From positions 3,888,501-3,952,500 of the forward strand of contig JAQPZY010001536.1 in assembly GCA_029931535.1 (NCBI GenBank): 64,000 nt of DNA, read 5' to 3'. This DNA is from Margaritifera margaritifera. Lineage: Eukaryota; Mollusca; Bivalvia; Unionida; Margaritiferidae. This document shows positions 10,698 to 22,356 of this stretch, one piece after another; within the stretch, counting starts at the first letter, position 1; each line of letters opens with the position of its first letter. The notes beneath the pieces are model-generated. The model did no database searches and had not been told where the DNA came from. It worked only from the letters and a program-made list of their open reading frames with translations. The position numbers and the translations under genes are program-made.

Positions 10698-13600
10698 TCA
10701 AGGAACATACTCTAGAACAAAATTTATTGTGCAAAAACCCCCACGAAAATTTCTGATACTACAGTAGGTGGCTCTAATTTTACTAAATTTAGTCAGAAAA
10801 TTGAGAGGATTTGTTGACGACTTTTTGAATTGGCAAAGATAAAATATTACGGGGGGGGGGGAACCAAGGTGGTGATTCTGGAATAAAATTTTGCAGCATT
10901 TTCCAACATTGATTTTTGTTATTTCTAAGTGAGGACAAATTCGTATGCGAAAAGGTGGAATGAAATTTGGATTCTGAGTGTACAAAGTTTGGTATTTGGG
11001 CCTAAAGACTATATCATATGCAGGATTAGGTAGATTAGAATATAGCTTTGTAGTATACTGAAGAGACAATTTCATTCATCTGAGATATATATACAATTCC
11101 TTTGTATCAACATAGAGGCTTTCTGAAGGGGAAGTTCTAAATGCACCCTGATTGTTTATCAGATCAAGCATCTGCAGCAAATATTTACAAGCTGATCCCG
11201 ACACAATCGAGCCATAGCCAAGTTTAGATCTTCCTAAAGACCTGTAAATCTGGAGCAAGACCTTCTGATCTGCTTTCCAATCTAAGTTTGCTATGACTCG
11301 TATAAAATCCAGGATGTTTTTACATTTACGCCTGATGTATCTAATATGTGGAAGGAAAGTTAGTTTATGGCTGAAAATAAGTCCTAAAGATTGGGTTTCC
11401 TCTACAACTGGAATAAAACAACCATCAAGATTGTGTTTTGGGTCATCATGAATTCAATATAATCAGAAAAAGTGCACACAACAGTTTTAGATTTGGAAAA
11501 TGTGAACCCATTGTCTTCTGCTCATTTCTGACCTTTGTTTATGCTTATCTGTAGTTGATTTAGTTAATGTTTAGTAGTGTATTAGCAGCTGTATCAGGCA
11601 AGTGTTCAAATGTTGATAGTGGATATCATCATGTCCTGTTGAAGTTTCATGGACTTGACCAAGAGTCTTGTGGTTCTCTCTGAATGAAAAGTTTATTGTA
11701 ATCTTCAGCATTAGCAGATTTGAAATTTAGAGGAACCTTTTCTTTCAGGTTTTTGATGTGGTGGTGAAAAATTCTCTTGTGAAGAGTTTTTGAGCACATT
11801 TTAGCCAATGTATTGGAGATTTCTGGTAAGGTCATGACCATTTCATCAGATTTATTTTAGTGTTTCATGCTGCTGCTTTTATTTTTGCCAATGATGTTTC
11901 GTACCATATTCCATACTGATTTAATAGTTCAACCTGGAGGCATAGGAGCTCCATGTTTTCCTCTTGCTGTCTCTTATGGTATGATGAGCTTTCACTCAAT
12001 ATACATGCATATGGTATTTATTTATATTTTCAGTTGTTGGATTGGCTTGAAATTTTTCAGGACTTTCATTCCCTTGTTTGTGTCTTTGCATGCATCATTG
12101 ACACATGGTTTGCTGACATGTTTTGGAATCACGAAAGTTTTTATATTGTGTTTCCAGCAACATCCTGGAGTATCTTTGCAAATAGGGATATTGTATCTAC
12201 AACGTGATCAAAATGATCAATTATTAAATTTGATTTGCAGTGGGACTGAAACATTTCCCAATCTGCCTTGTTCATTTTAGGTTTGGGAGTATTACTTCTT
12301 AAGTATATGGAAAAGTGGTCACTACCACAAAGGTCATCACCAACTTCCCAAGAGAAATCAAGTAAAAGAGATGAATCACATATGGTCAGATCTAAGGACA
12401 AGTATGATCCTGTGGCACGATGCATGTAGGTATACGATTTATCATTAAAAAGGCAGAGATTGTGTTTTTAAATAAAGTCTTCTATTTTCTTCCCTCTCTG
12501 GTTTATATCTTTGCAGACCCAAAGTGTATGGTGGCCATTAAAGTTGCCAAGTAGAACAAAAGGTGCTGGCAACTGTTCAATCAGATGGTTAATATCAGCC
12601 TGATTGATTGGAGTGCTTGGAAGGAGATATATTGAGCAAGAAGTAAGAGTTTTGTTTATGGACACACAACTTGCCACAGCCTGTAATGTAGTAATGAGAT
12701 TAATTTGACTTAGGAGTTTTGTTTCTGGACACACAACTGGCTATAGCCTGTAATGTAGTATTGAGATTAATTTGACTGAGGAGTTTTGTTTCTGGACACA
12801 CAACTGGCTATAGCCTGTAATGTAGTATTGAGATTAATTTGACTGAGGAGTTTTGTTTCTGGACACACAACTGGCTATAGCCTGTAATGTAGTATTGAGA
12901 TTAATTTGACTGAGGAGTTTTGTTTCTGGACACACAACTGGCTATAGCCTGTAATGTAGTATTGAGATTAATTTGACTGAGGAGTTTTGTTTCTGGATAC
13001 ACAACTGGCTATAGCCTGTAATGTAGTATTGAGATTAATTTGACTGTGAGGAGTTTTGTTTTTTATGATAATGGACACTCCTTCAGTGGATTTATCAGTA
13101 TTTCTTGAAAAGCTGTTTTAGGTTATTAAGTTTCTGAGATGAACTCTATCATTTCCTTTTAAAAAGGTCTTTGAAGTCTGAAGGCAGACATCTATGGGCT
13201 CATGTTCTGTAAGCAGAAGATCAATTTCATAAATATTTGCCTTTAAACCTCTGCAATTCCATTGTATTGTGGTGTCAGACATATTTATGTAAGTGGTGGA
13301 AGTACATGGCTTCTGGAAGTTTTCCCTGGTGCAGTAGCTTGGGGCTCTAGTGGCCATACACTCTAGACTTCAAAACTTATTAAATAGCTAGATAGGAGCA
13401 TCAGTTCCTTTCAGAAGTCTAGTTGTTTCTTTAATCCTATCTTTATTCAGTTTGAGCATGCATTTCCACAGGCACCAACATTCTGCTCCGTGCTGCTCTT
13501 TTGGTGGGCTGGATTTAACTGGTTTCTTACTTGTAAAGCTCAATATCTTATGTGTCACACTGGTTTGATGCGCTTTTCATGGGCTGGGTTTAACTAGTAT

Positions 13601-13890
13601 TTCATCTGTTGCATTGGGTTTGTTATTAGCTACACTGGCACACTGATTATTTGCGCTGTCTACTTCACTCTTGGTTTGATTGGCTGGTGGATGTACATGA
13701 TTGGTACAAACCTGAATGGCCCTTATGTCCAGGATAAAGAAGTAATTTAAGAATTGTTTCTACTTTTAGCAATGGTGGCCATATTTAATGGAGGATCAGC
13801 ATCATTTACTTTGAGAGGCCTTCGTGCCAGGATGCTCTGTGCAAATTTGAGTTGAAATTGATGTCAGTTTTTGAGAAGAGTTGAAACTAG
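10698..13890 (-). mobile_element. Jockey-like non-LTR retrotransposon, decayed and internally deleted
   Basis: Read on the minus strand from about 13890, it has an ORF1-like remnant, then an endonuclease domain beginning IQWNCRGLKANIYEIDLLLT (near 13280) with LLGNFNGHHTLW (12530 region; the usual GDFN Asp is Asn) and DDLCGSDHFSIYL (12330 region). The reverse-transcriptase linker VPLNFKSANAEDYNKLF (near 11700) follows. The polymerase core with the YADD box is missing: sequence jumps from about 11590 to the post-core GFTFSKSKTVV region (about 11490). The C-terminal RT segment (LLQIYRSL, ESLYVDTKE, NPAYDIVFRPKY, FKKSSTNPL) runs to about 10700 and then stops. Many frameshifts and stops are present, so it is non-functional. 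The 67-bp array interrupts the endonuclease. I saw no target-site duplication. Confidence 0.9.
12647..13060. repeat. 67-bp tandem array derived from the LINE endonuclease
   Basis: About six copies of GAGTTTTGTTTCTGGACACA plus CAACTGGCTATAGCCTGTAA and TGTAGTATTGAGATTAATTT form the array; copy starts at 12647, 12714 and 12781 are exactly 67 apart. The first copy is the least altered and reads, on the minus strand, as endonuclease coding sequence (LQAVASCVSINKTLTSCS). The array therefore arose from LINE sequence after insertion. Confidence 0.92.
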
Positions 13891-14095
13891 CAACTCTGGC
13901 GGATGCTGGACAAACAGATGCTGGACAACACCCAATGGAAGATGGGCCATACTATAAAAACTGCTGTAATAGCCTAAAAGTCAAATCAGGTCATCTACAT
14001 ATATATTACATATATATGCATACAAATATGCTAGATAAATATCATTTGTCTACATTGAGTGGCTTTTGTGCAATCTTGCTAACAAGCTTCTCTGA

Positions 14096-14665
14096 ATGGA
14101 CAGACCAAATCAAGATGCCTTCACTGCAAGCAGACAGACAGACCAAATCAAGATGCCTCCAATGCAAGCAGATAGACAGACCAAATCAAGATGCCTCCAA
14201 TGCAAGCAGACAGACAGACTAAATCAAGATGCCTCCACTGCAAGCAGACAGACAGACCAAGATCAAGATGCCTCCAATGCAAGCAGACAGACAGACCAAA
14301 TCAAGATGCCTCCACTGCAAGCAGACAGACAGACCAAATCAAGATGCCTCCACTGCAAGCAGACAGACAGACCAAATCAAGATGCCTCCACTGCAAGCAG
14401 ACAGACAGACCAAATCAAGATGCCTCCAATACAAGCAGACAGACAGACCAAAATCAAGATGCCTCCACTGCAAGCAGACAGACAAACCAAATCAAGATGC
14501 CTTCACTGCAAGCAGACAGACAGACCAAATCAAGATGTCTCCACTGCAAGCAGACAGATGGACCAAATCAATGCCTCCACTGCAAGCAAACAGGCAGAAC
14601 AAATCAAGATGCCTCCACTGCAAGCAGACAGACAGACCAAATCAAGATGCCTCCACTGCAAGCAG
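14096..14665 (+). repeat. 38-bp minisatellite, about 15 copies, open in all three plus frames
   Basis: The unit is CAGACCAAATCAAGATGCCT plus CCACTGCAAGCAGACAGA. Its length is not a multiple of three and it has no stop in any plus frame, so three overlapping open frames of about 150-200 codons appear. All encode permutations of a 38-residue peptide (for example DRPNQDASTASRQTDQIKMP). It lies in intron 3, antisense to the host gene, about 200 bp from exon 3. No splice or promoter signal supports translation. Confidence 0.93.
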
Positions 14666-14875
14666 TGGGGGGCATTTATAAAATCTCAATAAAGTATACT
14701 ACACATAGCACACTTGTAAATGAAGACTGAGGGGTTAGTCAAAAAATTCACAATCTTGCCTAAAAAACATTTCTCTGTTGACAGAAAATGCCAATGAAAG
14801 GCAAGTCGTGTCAAAATGGAAAAATGGAAGCAACCTAAATGAGGTAAAATCAGGACTAAGAAGACAACAATGTAC

Positions 14876-14994
14876 CTCTTTTCTTTTCCTTTCCCTTCTG
14901 AAGCGTCTGTCTAATGGATTGAAGAAATCTGGTCTCTCCCTTTTAGTTCTTTTTGTTCTCCTTCTCTTCAAAGGTGAATCATTATCTTCAGGTT
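14876..14994 (-). CDS. C16orf87: C16orf87/UPF0547 homologue, exon 3 (basic region)
   Basis: The exon is 119 nt. It is entered in phase 1 (completing a Glu codon) and ends in phase 0 at GAG|GTACAT. The product has PEDNDSPLKRRRTKRTKRER, then PDFFNPLDRRFRRERKRKE. The human protein has a matching KRRRTERVRREK block. The clustered KRRR/KRTKR motifs are a probable nuclear localisation signal. The acceptor (AAAACTGAAG) has a weak pyrimidine tract, but it is the only one I found that keeps the frame. Confidence 0.9.
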
Positions 14995-16795
14995 CTTCAG
15001 TTTTTTAAAAGAAAGAAACAATTATATGCCTTAAAGTACCTAATTCTTTGGAAAAAATATACCATCTGTTTTTCAAAATGTTTTTGTAAACAGAGAATTT
15101 CTGAAGAACTATCCAACATTTGCTAGTATATTGCAAATGATCCAATCTTATTAAAAGTACATTTTGGTTTGCAGTTAAACCAAACAAAACATTGCTCACT
15201 TTGCTTATGTAAGAACACTTCATCAAAATGTACTAATGTCTCTCATAATTAGATTTATTCGCTTATCCAAGATCTTGATTATATAAATTTCATCAAAATC
15301 TGATTTAAAAAATGCAGCCACTTTAGTGGTAGCAAGATTAGTAGCAACGATTTTCATAAGTCTTGACACATATGCCTTGCATGGGAAAAACAACATTGGC
15401 TACAGAAAGAAGTTTCTTTCAGTTATGTGATTTAGTATGGGGCATGAGAAGATCATTTCTGGAAAAAAAACTGGAACAACCTGAAATAAGATATGCAAGA
15501 GTATGATCAGTAATCCAATACTTTTATATATAACAAAATACATGTAATTACTTTTCATGCTGTCCAGATAATTTGTGTGCACATGAAAATTATAATTGTT
15601 CTCAAATATATTGTCTGGAAAATTAATATCTTTATTGTGACTAACATACACAGTACATTAACTGCCACTCAGAAGTGGGCCAGGTACAATATGTTGCTTT
15701 AGGGCTATTCCATTTAAACATACATGGTACCTAAGAATTTTTTTTTTTTTTAATATATGCCAGAGTACTCTGATTACTCAAATGGTTTATATGAAAATGA
15801 TACAAAATACTAAATTGCATCTATGGTGACTACTCCATGTTTAAAGTGTCTTCTCTGGGACCCAAGCATGTTTTACTGGAACAAATGAATTATCTTTTTC
15901 TGTAAGAGTGACATCCCCTTTCCACATGCGCTTATTGAGTCAAAACAATGGCAACTGTAAACTGAACTGATGGGCTACAGTCTTGAAAACATTATGGCCT
16001 CTACATTGGAAAGGATGCATAGTTTGATTGTTAGTGTAGTATGGATTGAAAGTAAAATTATTTTGGCCCTCACCACATACTACTTCACAACTACAAATTG
16101 TTTAGAAAAGGCAAAAAAATGGCAAGAATATGGTGACCCCTGAGGGAAATATAAATCATAAGATCTGCCGGTCTCTGGCCCTCTCAGTAGAAAACTAAAA
16201 ACAAAAAAAGCTGGTAGGGCCAGAGTAACTTGAGCTATAATTAGGATAACAGAGCTCTCTGTAGATTGAGTCCCTTGCATCCATGATCTCTTGTGTCTGG
16301 TCACAGACCCTCAGTTTTTTAAAACTTGTCTGCAGTTTTCTATGTACTGGACTCTCAGTTCTGAAGAAATGTGGTCCTGGACTTACAATTTCAAAATCCT
16401 GCAGAGGACTTAAGGTAATCAAAGTGGTTTCAATGTCCCGCCATCATTTAATGAATCATCTGTTTTTGAGTATGGGTAAAATTATCTTAGTTTAAATTCC
16501 AACTTAAAATTTGTTTCAGTTGGCTTTAAAAATTGCATATAGGTCTCCATACATTTTGTGTACTATTGAAACTTATTACAAATTATGAAAAAATGGTGTC
16601 TGGAAAATTGGAGGGTCCAGATATTGAGATTAATGATAGTAACTTGCTAATACTGACATTATTGCAGGATTTCATGTTTATGTTCCCGACAGTTTTATAT
16701 TCAGGCCAAGATTTGATCATCAAGAACCCCTACAAAATTGCTGTTTGTCGTAAGGTAATTATCCTCAGATTCTGAATTTCTGAGTTCAGAGTGCC
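14995..16795 (-). other. Intron 2 of the C16orf87 homologue, main part
   Basis: AT-rich and apparently unique sequence. I found no repeat family or exon here. The rest of the intron, to 17039, is the 35-bp array. Confidence 0.6.
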
Positions 16796-16797
16796 TG

Positions 16798-17047
16798 GAC
16801 TGATGTAATGTACCATAGTCAATGCTTACTTAGACTAATGTAACATACCATAGTCAATGCTTACTTAGACTGATGTAACATACCATAGTCAATGCTTACT
16901 TAGACTGATGTAACATACCATCGTCAATGCTTACTTAGACTGATGTAACATAACATCGTCAATGCTTACATAGACTGATGTAACATACCATAGTCAATTC
17001 TTACATGGACTGATGTAACATACCATAATCAATGTTTACCTGGACTC
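16798..17047 (-). repeat. 35-bp tandem array that includes the exon 2 splice donor
   Basis: The array has seven units of TTAGACTGATGTAACATACC plus ATAGTCAATGCTTAC (plus-strand view). The unit bordering exon 2 contains the true donor CAG|GTAAAC (complement of 17034-17039). Six further donor-like hexamers lie at exact 35-bp spacing at 16999, 16964, 16929, 16894, 16859 and 16824. Five read GTAAGC and one GTAAGA on the minus strand. The last several bases of the exon are part of the repeated unit. Confidence 0.93.
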
Positions 17048-17124
17048 GACTTAATTGGGGACTTCAACTTGCTGGTGGAGAACTGGTGACCACAGCCTGG
17101 ACAGCTTTTACAGGCCACAGGAAT
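17040..17124 (-). CDS. C16orf87: C16orf87/UPF0547 homologue, exon 2 (zinc ribbon, second half)
   Basis: The exon is 85 nt with acceptor TTTTTCTGTTATGCAG and donor CCAG|GTAAAC. It encodes IPVACKSCPGCGHQFSTSKL and then KSPIKSSP, leaving one base for a split Glu codon. The CKSCPGC cysteines pair with CPEC of exon 1 to give a Cys4 zinc ribbon. Human C16orf87 has VPVACKSCPCGYIF at the same point, so identification is strong. The donor lies inside the adjoining 35-bp array. Confidence 0.95.
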
Positions 17125-17904
17125 CTGCATAACAGAAAAAGAAATATTATCAAAAAATGCTTTTTGTAATAAAAATAAACCAGCATCCATTGCCCTATTG
17201 TCAACCAAATAAACTATTTGAGTTGACCAGGCTCTGCATTAAATAGCATGATTCACAAATGTTTCTCAATTAGATGAAAGCAAGGTCATCACAGCCTTTA
17301 TTTGTATCTTATCTAATATTTGGCTATCAAAACTATGTTGGCATTAGCGACTGACAAAATCACCAATGGTGATAACAATTCTCTGATTGCAATTCGTACA
17401 AAACAAAAATATGCTTCATGATTTATCATTTAGGGACATGCTGTTGTCTACAGATTTTTGCTTTAAAGTTGCTGACGTGCACTAGTGTAATGTATTTTAA
17501 AAGTTGTATAAACTGTGAAAAGAACAAAATTTTCGCTAATAAGGAATTAGCAGAAATGCATAATTCAGCAATAAATCAAACTTTTATTACCATGGAAAGA
17601 AAAATTTCAGAGAACGATGGGAATTATAAAAGGAGATGCAAGTCAGTGACGACTAATGACTAAAGTTGAACAGAAGTCAGATCCAGAATGGAAAATGACA
17701 TTGTGCAGATCTTTTCTGGTATGCTACATAATCATACATGATGTCAGTATTTTTCATTGCAAAATTTTATGACCATTTGGAAAATTAGAGAGCCAACCTA
17801 GTCAATCGCTGATGTGACAGAATCCAGAATAGCCAAATAAGCAAGATAAGAAAGACAGCCTGTTCCAAAGTCTGTATTATGAGGGTACTTTCCTATTTGT
17901 TTAC

Positions 17905-19320
17905 CCAGCCCAGCACTGGAAAAATTAATTGCCCAGATGCTCGGGACAAGAAGAAAAATCTGCTGGGCACAATCACTACTCCAAGAGCATATCTGGTGAG
18001 CAAAGCTTATTTTTTTCTGCTGAAATATTTGTATATGCTTTCTTTATAATCAACATCTGCCACTGTCAGTATCAGTAATCTTGGGATTGCAGTCAGATTT
18101 TGTTTATCTCGGTAACTTATAATAAACAAGCTTGTGTTTGTTACAAGAGTCCGAGTTATCAAGAACTGGATGTACCCAAAATTTCACTCTGCATTTTAAT
18201 TAGGTTGATAATACTAAAATAAACTGATTGATATAAATTTATTTGCACTACACAATGTAATCTGGCAAGACATTTCAATCTGTTGAATATTTAACTAATC
18301 AATATTTTATTAGGTAAAAAACCTGCTTCAATTGTGTAAACCATCATAGTGTTCCTCTTCAATGTGAAGTGCCATGAAAGTGGTGTGGTTACGCACTGGT
18401 CACAGAACAACGAAAACCAGTTCACTGAGAATTTTTAATCACATGTGAAATTTACAAACCATGAAATATACCATTATTTTGTCTTTATTTTACATGATCT
18501 TAAATTTTAAGGCACAGAGCTATGACTCTCTGAGTGATCTGGTTGATAACCAAATTCAGTATCAGATGAACTAACATGGGATTAGTTAAATAGTTAAGCA
18601 ATATTTCGGTTGAGGGATAACATGTTCCGTCAGAGTTAAAAACAAATTGTAAACACACTCAAGCGATGTTGATGATCAGAACTTGACACCTGAATCAATG
18701 AAGAACAAAGGATAATCTGAATATTGATTCCAATAATGTTTAGATAATCATTTGCCTGATTTTTTTCTACAATTAATGCAAGAGGTATCCACATGATTAT
18801 AAATATAAATATATTCCCAATTCCTTTATTCTGTTGTTCTAGGAATGCATACAAACTTATGAATTAGCAGTACATTATTGGATAAGCAACAACCAATGGC
18901 ATATGCAATAATAAAAATACAAATAATAACAAAAACAACAAATGGGCCAAAAATAGGAATTAGTAATCATTTATGCATTTATTCATACATATCAAGAACA
19001 AGGTATTATGTATAGTTCACTTGTTTATTACACCTAAACAACTGTCCATTTTTAACATTTTAGACGGAAGTCATGTGAAGTTGGTGCCTCCAAACTAAAC
19101 CTGTGAAAATTTACTTAAAGAAAGCACTCCCAAATTTGCATTCAGCATTTTAAAATAAAAGGGCAATATAAGAATAATATGTATCTTATAGTTTAAAAAC
19201 AAATTATTCTAAGAGATTTCTTGCTGGGCTACTTGATTTTGTTGCTGGGCAAGTAAACTTTATTTTTACTTATTGGGTGGGCAAGTAGGAAAATATTTAA
19301 TTTTGCAGCCCTGCGAGGCC
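17905..19320. mobile_element. Possible DNA transposon remnant
   Basis: The left edge CAGCACTGGAAAAATTAATTG and the complement of the right edge CAGGGCTGCAAAATTAAATA are weakly inverted. Subterminal GCTGGGC/GGGCAAGTA motifs occur at both sides. No transposase is visible. Similarity of the ends is modest and could be coincidental. Confidence 0.35.
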
Positions 19321-22120
19321 CCATTCCAAATAACCCTGGAAAAATCCCTGCATGCAGTTTTTCTAAAGATTCCCGCCCCCCCCCCTCAGTACATCTGGGA
19401 CTATCATTACAGGGATATACCTCTACTTTCTTGCCTCACCAAATACAGCTATCCCTCATTATAATGTGGTGGTTGGGGGTCATAACAGCCAACTGTGTTA
19501 TGTACGGAACTGTGTTATTGTCAGAAGCATTATGTACCAAACTGCGGTACAGTGAGAACATCGTTATATACCATACTGTGGTATAGTTGGTATGATCGAA
19601 ATTTGTCAAATAATAATGTTTTAAAATGGAAATAAAGACATAACACTAAGATTCACGTTGTTTTCTTTCAACCCATATGGCAGGGTGCATTCCAGGCTGC
19701 ACCCTTGTGCCAATGACCCTTATTTTTCATTTTTGGCACACACAAGTTCCCTCCATGGTGCCCAAAATGCACATAAAAAAGACCCAAGAAAATAAAGATA
19801 AATGATTGTCACTGTGACTTTAGACTGAATTGAGCACATTCTAAGCTAACTAAAGAGAGTGCACTCATTGCCTAAGAATCATCAAGCAAACAATTTCAAT
19901 GGCTGACAGAAATGTCTTACTAATTTTGATTTGCTTGGGCACCAATCAAAATCACATCATGGATCATTGGTAGAATATGTAAAGAAAAAATGTACTCTTC
20001 AGCAAAAACAGTGCTGCATGTATTCCCAAAGTAGTGTTCAGGGAGGAAATAATGTTGACTCCAATGTCCAAAATAAATTTTAGAGGGGAATGGTTGCTCA
20101 AGCATGAGGAATTCAAATACCAGTATGGAAAGCTCACAACAGGGAAGGCTAATAATGATCACAGGTGCTCGGGTTGTGGATTTATTCAATTCAGTTCTTG
20201 TTTATTGAAGAAATTTTCAAACACATATCATGACAACAAGCACACACATCATGAATTTATTAATTTCTGCAATATATATTTCATTTTCCAGCATCATATA
20301 TATTTTGCCATCGGATGTGGTAGCACTGTAATGTCACCTATGTCATTCATGAAAGTCCTAATAATATCTCTTGTCCACACTAAAACTATATAATGTAATC
20401 CTGCCACCCGGGGTCAGATACAAGTGGTGAGTCACATGACCATGCTATGTAGTGCATTATAGGGCTCACAGCTACCCTGCCGTTTCTTTGATTTCAATTG
20501 CTAAAGCAGTGACTGGGGGCCTCATCTGAATACAAATTGGGAGTCACACATCGATTCAAAAAGGACTTAGATACTATTCTCTGTGTACTCTTTGTCACAG
20601 AATAAACACACCTTGTTTGTCATGATCTTGTCCTCCTTTTTTACAGTCATGTGTGCAGTACATAATGTAACAGTAGAAACATGAACTCTCTATCACTCTC
20701 TGAATCAAAAAGAATATGCATGATTAGGACTGAAAATCTGAAACCAAAACACAAGTCATACAAGTCATGTGGTACCAACTATTTAAGCTACAGGTGCTAA
20801 TTTTGAGAATTTGATTAAACATATTTTTAAATGGTAATTATTCAGTTTATTTTGCTGCTTGTCAATCAATATTTATTGCAAGATCATTATATAACTGCCC
20901 CAGGAAGTATTTATGACAAAATCAGTGTTAAAGTTCGTGAACACTTTTAGACAAGGCCAACCAAGCGGTGTGATACAGTGTAAACCAGATTGAATGTCGT
21001 GCAATATGATGTCACAATGAAAGTGCTCATACAGTAAAAATAGTACTACCCCTTGCACTGGTAATGATTAGACCTGGTGTCCTCTTTTCTTCATCCAGTG
21101 TAGTGTCCTGCTGCCACTGTAAAGTCTATAGTGATCAATATTTTTGCTGAAATTTTTGCAATAACAACTAAGGTGCAGATCAATCAACAATTACAAATGT
21201 ACAGACTTTGGTAAAACAATATTAATACTAAATTTACAAACAAGAATTAATATATAATTTAAGATCAATAATGGTGCCTACATGACCACGATGACATACA
21301 CTTCAGACTACAACAATTTGTTCTCTGCCACTTTTTTCCGACATTACTTTCCACCACAGCCAGTAATATCAGAATATAATGAAAAATGGGAAAAACAGGT
21401 TAGAGGTCTAAGAGTTGTCATACAATGTAAGATACTGACCCAGATATTTATGAGGTTACCCTTCCCCCATGTCATGCTTAAATTCACAGTAATCAGAATC
21501 ATCCAAGTATTTCATACTTCACTTCCGAGAAAATACGATTGGTTCCCTGTTTTAAACAAGATATGGTGACATCAGATATACATATATATGTATTCGTTTC
21601 TCCTATTCTTATGGGTTTTCTTATCTCGCAGTATTGACTATTGACATTCTAAATCAATCATCGCACCATCTGCAAGTAATTTTTAGTGGTAGTTTTGTTA
21701 CTGAGAAGTGTCTGATCTTAACTAATAAAAAATTCTTTCAACAATGTTCCTTTTCTGGAAATTAACAACAAAATAAAATGTCACCAAAATCTACTTTCCC
21801 TTTACCTCCCCATCCAAATAAAAGTCCCTACATCTCATAGCAAAAGCAGAATCATGGCCCACTTGGCTAAATAAAGTCATAAAGTTGATGATGGTTACAA
21901 TGATACAAGCCTAGTCACATGATTGACCTTGTTTACATATCATTCATTGCCAAAAATATGGTAGATAATAAGGGTCATTGGGTTGAAACTTTGATGTTGT
22001 CCTGCAATGTTACAAACATTTCTGACTCCTTCTATTGATGTAATTAATTATATGCCAAAATATTAACATGAAATTATACGAGTAATTCATATTAATACAT
22101 TGCAAGAAAATTTGAAATGA

Positions 22121-22356
22121 TTGGTTTGGTTTTGTGGGTTTAATGCCATTTTTCAGCACATGATATGCTATACATGGCAGCCAGTATATTTAGTAGAGGA
22201 AGAACCCGGGAAAAACCACTGACCCATGGGAAGCTATTAGCAAGCTTTCTCACATACCCATGTTAGGGAGCTGAGACTCGAACCCACGCGGACAGAGGTG
22301 AGATGTGAGTGATCCGTAAAGGTGAGTGCCTTAGACCTCTTAGCCACATGGGGCCC
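22121..22356 (-). mobile_element. tRNA-derived SINE (same family as 57661-57905)
   Basis: On the minus strand it begins GGGCCCCATGTGGCTAAGAG, has a B box GGGTTCGAGTC, the AGAAAGCTTGCTAATAGCTT body motif and an ATCATGTGCTGAAAAA motif, and ends GGCATTAAACCCA followed by a CAAAACCAAACC tail. It is collinear with the younger copy at 57661, with many substitutions, including a damaged A box (TGGCTAAGAGG). Confidence 0.88.

Larger units (their letters stand above)
4251..14875 (-). other. Intron 3 of the C16orf87 homologue (10.6 kb, repeat-packed)
   Basis: The donor is GTACAT, next to exon 3, and the acceptor is TTTCAG. The intron contains, in plus-strand order, a 40-bp-class tandem array (4990-5185), an inverted-repeat transposon (5291-6521), the 28-bp minisatellite (7048-8292), 31-bp repeats (9240-9370), the 51-bp array (9451-10262), a Jockey-like LINE (10698-13890) and the 38-bp array (14096-14665). 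I see no further host exons. Confidence 0.8.

Noticed and set aside
16283..16775. Short plus-strand frames in intron 2
   Set aside because: No recognisable domain. They lie antisense within an intron of the C16orf87 homologue.
19705..21990. Inverted match CCAATGACCCTTATT near 19711 and its complement near 21970 as transposon ends
   Set aside because: Only about 15 bp match, with no target duplication or coding content between. Chance or two fragments of a dispersed repeat is as likely.
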